Of a DNA stretch of 10,358 bases, positions 5,667 to 10,358 are shown piece after piece. Position 1 is the stretch's first letter. The number at the start of each line of letters is the position of its first letter. Location: NCBI GenBank assembly GCA_014523685.1, contig JAATVT010000178.1, positions 1 through 10,358 of the forward strand. The letters are read 5' to 3'. The notes beneath the pieces were generated by a model that was given only the letters and a program-made list of their open reading frames with translations, did not search any database and was not told the origin of the DNA. Both the position numbers and the translations under genes were made by a program. The DNA comes from Nitrososphaerales archaeon TH5893. Its GTDB lineage: Archaea > Thermoproteota > Nitrososphaeria > Nitrososphaerales > Nitrososphaeraceae.

Positions 5667-7004
5667 ATGTGTATTAGAAAGGTGCTCCATCTATTGGGAA
5701 TAGTTACAGCCGCGTCGGCGCTTGTTACAATGATGGTAAGTGCAAGTGGTAATTCATCATTTGTACAAGGGGAACAAAAGTTTACTGCGAATATGACAGA
5801 TAAAGAAGAAGTAGTTGGTGTTCATTCACCTGAATTTGAATCTGAGAAAAACATTGACAGTGTAAAGGATGCTGACCAAAGATCTGGAATAACTTATCCT
5901 GCAGTGGCAAATGGAATGGTAGAAAATAATACAATAACTAAGGTCAAGCTCAATATGACTCAGTTCCAGGAAATTAACAAGTCACAATTCAAAAAGGCAC
6001 CTGAATTTGCTCAAATTAGTGGTTACATAAATACACCTAATAACAATAGTCCAATTACACTTTCATCTCTCAAAGGAAAAGTAGTGTTAGTATACATTTG
6101 GACATATACGTGCATTAACTCAATTCGTCCTATGCCGTACATTCACGATTGGGATCAAAAATATTCTGATAAGGGTTTAGTCATAGTTGGGGTTCATTCA
6201 CCCGAATTTGGATTTGAAAAAAACTATGCCAATGTGAACGATGCTGTCCAAAGATTTGGAATAACCTATCCTGTGATACTAGACAGTGACCATGGAACAT
6301 GGAATGCATATGAAAATAATTATTGGCCCAGATATTACCTGATTGATACTCAAGGATATATAAGATACGATCACATAGGTGAGGGTAGTTATGATCAAAC
6401 AGAGAAAGCAATTCAGTCACTAGTGGCTGAACGTGCTGCTATGATGGGTGCAAATGAAATAAGCTTCGATGCAAATCCAACAACACTAATCAAACCAGGA
6501 AGTTTGTACTATGTAGATTTAAGCCAGAGCATAACACCAGAAATATACATAGGGTATAATACAGCCAGAACTCCACTTGGAAATCCTGAAGGCTTCAAAC
6601 CAGATCAGACAGTTTCATACTCAATCCCATCAACTAAAAATTTCAAACCTGATACTGTATACCTCCAGGGCAACTGGAAGAACAATCCAGATAATATGGA
6701 ATTACAAAATGACACTGGACGCATTTTGCTGCCATATCATGCAAAGTCTGTTAATATAATAGCAGGAGGAAAAGGTGGAGGAGTTGTTTTTAATGATGAT
6801 GAAGAAGGAGGTGGAGCAGCTGCAGCATCAACAGTGAAGATACCGAACAAATCTTTAGGAGCAGATTTATCTCAAGATGGCAGTTTTAGAATTGACGGGC
6901 AAAGGTTGTATAATTTAGCTATACATAACAACTATACTGCTCACAATATTGTAATTGATGTTAAAGGCAAAGGATTTCAATTCTATACCTTTACCTTCGG
7001 TTAG
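5667..7004 (+). CDS. Secreted thioredoxin-fold (redoxin) protein with DipZ-like C-terminal domain and CxxS site
   Basis: A 445-residue exported protein. Residues 1-35 are a signal peptide or anchor. Residues 111-256 are a TlpA/DipZ-type thioredoxin fold: APEFAQISGYINT, LSSLKGKVVLVYIWTYTC, RPMPYIHDW, VIVGVHSPEF, YWPRYYLID with the cis-proline at 221, and GEGSYDQTE. Residues 265-445 match the domain that follows thioredoxin in DipZ proteins (PEIYIGYNTAR, VYLQGNWKNN, LPYHAKSVNIIAGG, LYNLAIHNN, and the typical end TFTFG). The CcdA-type membrane domain of full DipZ is absent. The active site is C149-I-N-S152: the second cysteine of CxxC is replaced by Ser, so ordinary dithiol exchange is unlikely. 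Residues about 36-86 are a degraded copy of about 162-218. A low-complexity EEGGGAAAAS loop sits at 379-388. Role: probably extracytoplasmic thiol redox or isomerase-like, uncertain because of the altered site. Confidence 0.85.
   Translation: MCIRKVLHLLGIVTAASALVTMMVSASGNSSFVQGEQKFTANMTDKEEVVGVHSPEFESEKNIDSVKDADQRSGITYPAVANGMVENNTITKVKLNMTQFQEINKSQFKKAPEFAQISGYINTPNNNSPITLSSLKGKVVLVYIWTYTCINSIRPMPYIHDWDQKYSDKGLVIVGVHSPEFGFEKNYANVNDAVQRFGITYPVILDSDHGTWNAYENNYWPRYYLIDTQGYIRYDHIGEGSYDQTEKAIQSLVAERAAMMGANEISFDANPTTLIKPGSLYYVDLSQSITPEIYIGYNTARTPLGNPEGFKPDQTVSYSIPSTKNFKPDTVYLQGNWKNNPDNMELQNDTGRILLPYHAKSVNIIAGGKGGGVVFNDDEEGGGAAAASTVKIPNKSLGADLSQDGSFRIDGQRLYNLAIHNNYTAHNIVIDVKGKGFQFYTFTFG
5770..5930 (+). 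repeat. Degraded internal duplicate of the redoxin core
   Basis: This segment copies 6151-6320 of the same gene in the same frame. Over the ungapped 96-nt core (5811-5906 against 6183-6278) I count 77 identical bases and 21 of 32 identical residues (VGVHSPEF, EKN, QR, GITYP). Similarity extends upstream to EQKF/DQKY across a 9-nt length difference. Downstream it reaches tggaatg...gaaaataat, with a deletion in the first copy. The N-terminal copy lacks the active-site strand and cis-Pro loop, so it cannot fold as a thioredoxin domain. Confidence 0.85.
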
Positions 7005-7067
7005 TTAGCGGGAATGACCGGCATGTATATGGATTTATTTAGTGATAGACCGGTGATCTATATGATC

Positions 7068-7073
7068 TTTATA
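7068..7073 (+). promoter_or_regulatory. Candidate TATA box for the first alcohol dehydrogenase
   Basis: TTTATA lies about 100 nt before ATG 7172. If used, transcription would start near 7098 and the leader would contain the 20-bp tandem repeat. It is placed by motif only. Confidence 0.3.
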
Positions 7074-7124
7074 CGAATTAGTTCAGGTAACGAACAACAT
7101 GGATTCATGTTTACGCAACAGTAA

Positions 7125-7171
7125 GGAACAAGTAATAATAGCGAGAAACAAGTAATAATAGCGAGAAACAA
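7125..7171 (+). repeat. 20-bp tandem repeat abutting the start codon of the alcohol dehydrogenase
   Basis: Unit gaaacaagtaataatagcga: copy 1 at 7125-7144 (one mismatch), copy 2 at 7145-7164, and a third partial copy (gaaacaa) at 7165-7171 running straight into ATG 7172. The repeat forms the immediate 5' flank of the gene and contains no good Shine-Dalgarno. Confidence 0.9.
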
Positions 7172-8182
7172 ATGTTATCTTCTGTTATTCCATCAGTAAA
7201 TGCAAAGTGGGAAGTTAAAGAAGTTCCTACTCCACAGGCTGGCACCAATCAAGTGCTTATAAAAATTCATGCTAGTGGCGTATGCTACACAGATGTTCAT
7301 ATTACTAAAGGTGAGATAGGAGTACAGTTTCCATATACTATAGGCCATGAGCCTGCTGGAGAAATTGTTGCTTTAGGCGAAGGTGTAACAACACGAAAAG
7401 TTGGCGATAGAGTAGGAGTTCCTTGGGTACAATCAACATGCGGAAGATGTGAATGGTGTCAGCGTGGTAAATTCTTCTGTCCAAACCAGATAACAACTGG
7501 GATAAATATTGCAGGAAGTCACGCAGAATATATGGTTGCTTATGCTGATGCTACTCAATTACTACCAAATGGATTGTCATATGATCAGGCTGCACCAATA
7601 TTCTGTGCCGGATATACTGTATATAGTGGATTGAGATTTGCTGATCCAAAGCCACATGAACGTGTTGCAGTCCTTGGCATAGGAGCACTAGGTCACCTTG
7701 GAATTCAATACTCTAAAGCTGCTGGTTTTGAAACAATTGCTGTCACACATTCAAAAGATAAGGAAGAGTTAGCATACCAACTTGGAGCTAATAGTGTTGT
7801 AGCAGATGGGAAAGGATTAATAGAAGACCAAGGACGTGGAGCAGATGTAATACTTGCTACAACTAATTCTTACAAAGCAATTGTGGACTCGATTAAAGGT
7901 CTTAGACCGGATGGACGCTTGATTCTAATGGGAGTATCAGCAACAAACGAACCTCTTACACTTTCTCCAGATTTATATAAGGAATTCTTATTCAAACGTG
8001 GCCGTATGATTGGTTCTTTACAAAATGGTAGAGAGTATCTTTATGAGGCATTAGACTATGTTGCAAAAGGTAAGGTAAGAGTTATGACTGAAATATTTCC
8101 ATTAGAAGAAATTAGCAACGCGTATGACAAAGTGGCTAATGGGAATGTACGGTTTAAGGCAGTAATAGAGCCTACTAAATGA
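7172..8182 (+). CDS. Zinc-dependent alcohol dehydrogenase (MDR superfamily)
   Basis: A 336-residue medium-chain zinc alcohol dehydrogenase, cytosolic, interconverting an alcohol and an aldehyde or ketone with NAD(P). The catalytic zinc ligands are C38 (GVCYTD), H59-E60 (GHEPAGE) and C145 (IFCAGYT). The structural zinc lobe has C90, C93, C96 and C103; the last gap is six residues where seven is usual, so the loop is one residue short. The nucleotide-binding glycine motif GIGALGHLG is at 169-177. Length and C-terminal VIEPTK are normal. The N terminus starts at ATG 7172 (MLSSVIPSVNAKWEV), consistent with the usual short first strand of the family. It is convergent with a second zinc alcohol dehydrogenase about 250 bp away. 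The substrate cannot be read from sequence; the CxxC-rich propanol-preferring type is closest in memory. Confidence 0.93.
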   Translation: MLSSVIPSVNAKWEVKEVPTPQAGTNQVLIKIHASGVCYTDVHITKGEIGVQFPYTIGHEPAGEIVALGEGVTTRKVGDRVGVPWVQSTCGRCEWCQRGKFFCPNQITTGINIAGSHAEYMVAYADATQLLPNGLSYDQAAPIFCAGYTVYSGLRFADPKPHERVAVLGIGALGHLGIQYSKAAGFETIAVTHSKDKEELAYQLGANSVVADGKGLIEDQGRGADVILATTNSYKAIVDSIKGLRPDGRLILMGVSATNEPLTLSPDLYKEFLFKRGRMIGSLQNGREYLYEALDYVAKGKVRVMTEIFPLEEISNAYDKVANGNVRFKAVIEPTK

Positions 8183-8297
8183 GTTAAAACTACTGTAACA
8201 ATAACTAGAATAGAATACAAAGTAACCATCATTGGATATTTGAGTATACGATATTCTGGCTGGCCTTTCTTCACATATCTGAAATTTTCCTTGTCTG

Positions 8298-8396
8298 TCA
8301 GTTTATCTCGATCTCTTTCATGTCCTCTCTTTTTCTACTTGGCTGCATTAATCCAACAATAAGATATCCTTCTGAAATGCTAATACGCCTTGCAAC
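8298..8396 (-). pseudogene. Possible relic of a membrane-protein C terminus
   Basis: Between the two convergent dehydrogenases, the minus strand has a 32-codon stretch from GTT 8396 to TGA 8298: a mildly hydrophobic piece (RISISEGYLIVGLMQ) followed by a basic, charged tail (PSRKREDMKE). A stop precedes it and no ATG or TTG begins it. It looks protein-like but is short enough to be chance. Confidence 0.2.
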
Positions 8397-8433
8397 CTAA
8401 TCGGTAAAAATATCAATATATGCTCAGCTCCAT

Positions 8434-9447
8434 CTAATTACCAGTTGTAATTACACATCTGAACTTAGCTTTACCACTCATCATATGATCATATGCCTCT
8501 GGTGCGCGCTCTAATGGAAAGACTTCATTCATAGACCTTACACCAGAGAGAACACTAAATGAGAGTGTGTCTTGTGAGTCGATTGAGGTACCAGCTGGCC
8601 AGCCTATCAATGATCGACGTCCTGGTATCATTAGAAATGAAGAGACTTGAATTGGCTCGTCAGATGCTCCAATTATGACAAGCTTTCCATTGACTGCAAG
8701 ACCTCCAAGGATTTCAGTCATGGCCTTTCCACTTGGGACAGTTGCAAGTATCACTTTAGCTCCTCCCAGCTTGTTAAGTTCTTCAACTGCGTTCTGAGAC
8801 CGGTTATCAATGTATTGTCCTGCACCCAGATTCTTCACCAATTCCTCTTCCTTGTCTCTTGATCTCCCAATGGCAACAGTATTAAAACCCATCTTGGCAG
8901 CAAACTGAATTCCAAGATGTCCAAGTCCTCCCACTCCCAAAATAGCAACTACATCGCCTGCACGTGCTCCACTATTCCGAAGAGCATTAAATGTAGTAAT
9001 ACCAGCACACATAAGAGGTGCAGCTTCTATAGCTGAAAGCTGCTCGGGGATTAATGCTAGAGCTTCGATAGGTGCAATCATATAATCTGCATAGCCACCA
9101 TCGTATGCTATACCTGGTACCTGTGCGTATTTACAAGTAATAAAATCTCCACGCCTGCAGGATTCACAAACGCCACAATGACCTCCATGCCAGCCAACCG
9201 CTACTCTCTGTCTAGGTTCCCATTGAGTGACGTCTTTACCTACTTTATCTATAACCCCTGCAATCTCATGGCCAGGAGCCCTTGGATATTGGATGCCTGG
9301 GAATAATCCTTCTTTAGTAAAGGAATCACTATGGCATACGCCGCATGCTTGTACCTTGATACGAACTTGTGTAGCACCAGGTTCTGGAATATCTTTCTCC
9401 ACAATTTTAAAAGGGCCATTAGCTTTAGTAACTTGAACTGAACGCAT
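8434..9447 (-). CDS. Zinc-dependent alcohol dehydrogenase (MDR superfamily), second paralogue
   Basis: A 337-residue medium-chain zinc alcohol dehydrogenase. The catalytic zinc ligands are C38 (GVCHSD), H60-E61 (GHEIAGV) and C147 (LMCAGIT). The structural zinc cysteines C91, C94, C97 and C105 have the standard spacing CxxCxxCx7C. The dinucleotide-binding motif GVGGLGHLG is at 171-179. The frame is open to a TTG at 9492, which would add 15 hydrophobic residues not found in the family. ATG 9447 begins MRSVQVTKANGPFKIVEKDIPEPG, the usual first strand, and a TATA-like box 24-31 nt upstream suits a leaderless message from that ATG. It is related to the other dehydrogenase but clearly diverged (different active-site loop and C terminus), so not a recent duplicate. 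Substrate unknown. Confidence 0.93.
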   Translation of the reverse strand: MRSVQVTKANGPFKIVEKDIPEPGATQVRIKVQACGVCHSDSFTKEGLFPGIQYPRAPGHEIAGVIDKVGKDVTQWEPRQRVAVGWHGGHCGVCESCRRGDFITCKYAQVPGIAYDGGYADYMIAPIEALALIPEQLSAIEAAPLMCAGITTFNALRNSGARAGDVVAILGVGGLGHLGIQFAAKMGFNTVAIGRSRDKEEELVKNLGAGQYIDNRSQNAVEELNKLGGAKVILATVPSGKAMTEILGGLAVNGKLVIIGASDEPIQVSSFLMIPGRRSLIGWPAGTSIDSQDTLSFSVLSGVRSMNEVFPLERAPEAYDHMMSGKAKFRCVITTGN

Positions 9448-9470
9448 ATGTAGGATAATGTACTGCAAAA

Positions 9471-9478
9471 TAGATAAA
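9471..9478 (-). promoter_or_regulatory. Candidate TATA box for leaderless transcript of second alcohol dehydrogenase
   Basis: The minus strand reads TTTATCTA, 24-31 nt before ATG 9447, the archaeal TATA spacing for transcription starting at the start codon. It falls inside the alternative N-terminal extension and so argues against the TTG start at 9492. Confidence 0.45.
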
Positions 9479-9522
9479 GAATATACTATCAATAATATAT
9501 GATATCTAAATAAGCCAAAAAA

Positions 9523-9805
9523 CTTTCTTGCGGCTTTTTACTTTTAGTGACGTACATGAGTAACCATAGAAGTAATAGAGGAGTCACTTGTCGCTTTTGA
9601 ATAATGACATACAAAGGCAGACTTATGACATACTTCCATCCTCTATTACCGCATAACTCTTACACCAAGTAGATTATAATCTCACAAGTGAATATTGATT
9701 AACTTACAAAGTAAGACATATTTGACTACCTCACCACATCAAATCAAATTCCAGTAAGGTAAAAACTAAAAGCTTTCTTGAGGCATTTACTATTAGTACA
9801 TTCAA
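9523..9805 (+). repeat. Diverged direct repeat, 250 bp apart
   Basis: CTTTCTTG-c-GGC...TTAGT...ACAT from 9523 recurs as CTTTCTTG-a-GGC...TTAGT-ACAT from 9773, exactly 250 bp later. About 30 bp align, with several mismatches and a small gap. The sequence between shows no gene. Confidence 0.4.
9572..9649. repeat. 11-bp perfect inverted repeat enclosing a 9-bp direct repeat
   Basis: GTAATAGAGGA (9572-9582) pairs exactly with TCCTCTATTAC (9639-9649). Between the arms ATGACATAC occurs twice (9604-9612 and 9625-9633), 21 bp apart, or two helical turns. It could be a protein-binding array, a structured RNA, or the ends of a tiny non-autonomous element. Confidence 0.5.
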
Positions 9806-10092
9806 AGATCGTCAGAGGGTAATCGATCAAGACTTTTGCAATATTAGCGAATTTTCCTCAGCCAGTTGGGCTCAAAGATATGGATGTTGAAAGAAACTAA
9901 TTGTTACAAGTACATCATGGATCTAACGACTAACAGGGTTGTCCTGTAACAGATTCTTCTCTTGATTGTTTAGAAGAAATCCTGGGCTGGTCACCTGCTC
10001 TTTCTTTGTTTAGATGACTTGCTTTTTACTTGGAGACTGGCTTTAAGAGCCTCGAGTGGTAAAGTTCCGTGCACACGAAATTATAATGGCTG

Positions 10093-10158
10093 TAGAAGAA
10101 CAGCTAGGAGCTTTAGCTACAATCATTTTTTGTATTAGAGTGCCAAGCTGATCTTCTA
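10093..10158. repeat. Long imperfect stem-loop
   Basis: Arms of about 28 nt at 10093-10121 (tagaagaacagctaggag...) and 10131-10158 (...gccaagctgatcttcta) are roughly 70-75 percent complementary around a 9-nt loop (atcattttt). The outer 7 bp (tagaaga/tcttcta) and the inner cagct/agctg match exactly. This is longer than chance hairpins elsewhere in the window; no coding explanation is apparent. Confidence 0.45.
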
Positions 10159-10358
10159 GTAGAGCTTTAATGAAAGGTAACACTCATTATGGGTTATCAT
10201 TATGACCCAAAGCGAATTATTCATTGCCAATATACAAAAAACATGCATAAGTCCGAGGCGTCTTAGAGTACTCCAAATCGTGGTGATACATAAATAGTAG
10301 TCTGCTTGTCTATCTATCACATTTGTCACACTATATCTTACTCATAAATTGGACAGAA

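Larger units (their letters stand above)
9479..10358. other. Gene-free stretch with scattered inverted and direct repeats
   Basis: About 880 bp at the window end where I see no convincing protein or tRNA/rRNA gene on either strand; frames are broken by frequent stops. It holds an 11-bp inverted repeat (9572-9649), a diverged direct repeat (from 9523 and from 9773), a small ttcttct/agaagaa hairpin (9954-9978) and a long imperfect stem (10093-10158). It could be regulatory DNA, host small RNAs, or be the wreck of an older insertion. Confidence 0.6.

Noticed and set aside
6181..6420. Minus-strand open frame opposite the redoxin core
   Set aside because: It is antisense to conserved thioredoxin-fold sequence, with no recognisable protein features.
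8056..8274. 72-codon hydrophobic minus-strand frame over the 3' end of the first dehydrogenase
   Set aside because: Mostly antisense to conserved dehydrogenase C-terminal coding sequence; the apparent helix comes from AT-rich intergenic DNA.
9448..9492. TTG-started 15-residue extension of the second alcohol dehydrogenase
   Set aside because: Family members start at the strand corresponding to ATG 9447, and the TATA-like box lies inside the extension.
9671..9682. 12-bp palindrome AGATTATAATCT
   Set aside because: Nearly all A/T and self-complementary sequences of this kind are common by chance in such DNA; no gene nearby to regulate.
10063..10149. Short plus-strand peptide frame (includes MAVEEQLGALATI)
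   Set aside because: Under 30 codons, no ribosome site, and it lies in the arm of the imperfect stem-loop, which explains the similar look of both strands.
1..10358. CRISPR array, insertion sequence, rRNA or tRNA anywhere in the window
   Set aside because: No regularly spaced repeats with unique spacers, no transposase reading frame, and no tRNA or rRNA signature found by reading both strands.

Overview
The window looks like chromosome of an ammonia-oxidising-type archaeon of the Nitrososphaerota (Thaumarchaeota), probably Nitrososphaerales and most like Nitrosocosmicus. This is an inference from recognised protein types: a two-transmembrane Cache histidine kinase with a short ATP lid, a DipZ-like secreted redoxin, and paired zinc alcohol dehydrogenases. 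The DNA is AT-rich, several genes use TTG starts or look leaderless, and the secreted proteins lack lipobox cysteines. No 16S, tRNA or ammonia-oxidation marker lies here to prove the taxonomy.

Layout. Positions 224-3655 (+) hold a BMP/PnrA-type solute-binding protein, a membrane histidine kinase with an extracellular Cache-like sensor, and a stand-alone receiver protein overlapping the kinase by 11 nt. This reads as a ligand-sensing two-component module; no ABC permease or ATPase is in view. Positions 3692-4744 (-) hold a ZIP-type metal transporter followed by a broken remnant of a multi-pass membrane protein. Positions 4913-5554 (+) hold a secreted acidic repeat protein whose frame is cut by a single TAG: 88 further codons in the same frame contain no possible start codon. 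Positions 5667-7004 (+) hold a secreted thioredoxin-fold protein with a DipZ-like C-terminal domain. It has CxxS in place of CxxC and carries a degraded duplicate of part of its own thioredoxin fold at the N terminus. Positions 7172-8182 (+) and 8434-9447 (-) are two convergent, paralogous zinc-dependent alcohol dehydrogenases. The last 0.9 kb (9448-10358) shows no gene but has several inverted repeats.

Working together. The first three genes plausibly form one signalling pathway, with an extracytoplasmic binding protein feeding a kinase and a receiver. The rest is a collection of envelope and redox genes (metal uptake, secreted redoxin, NAD(P)-dependent alcohol/aldehyde conversion) with no obvious single pathway. 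The middle of the window carries several marks of gene decay or rearrangement: a nonsense-interrupted gene, a membrane-protein remnant, a duplicated redoxin fragment and a 20-bp tandem repeat abutting a start codon. It therefore looks like a fast-evolving accessory stretch rather than a conserved core operon.
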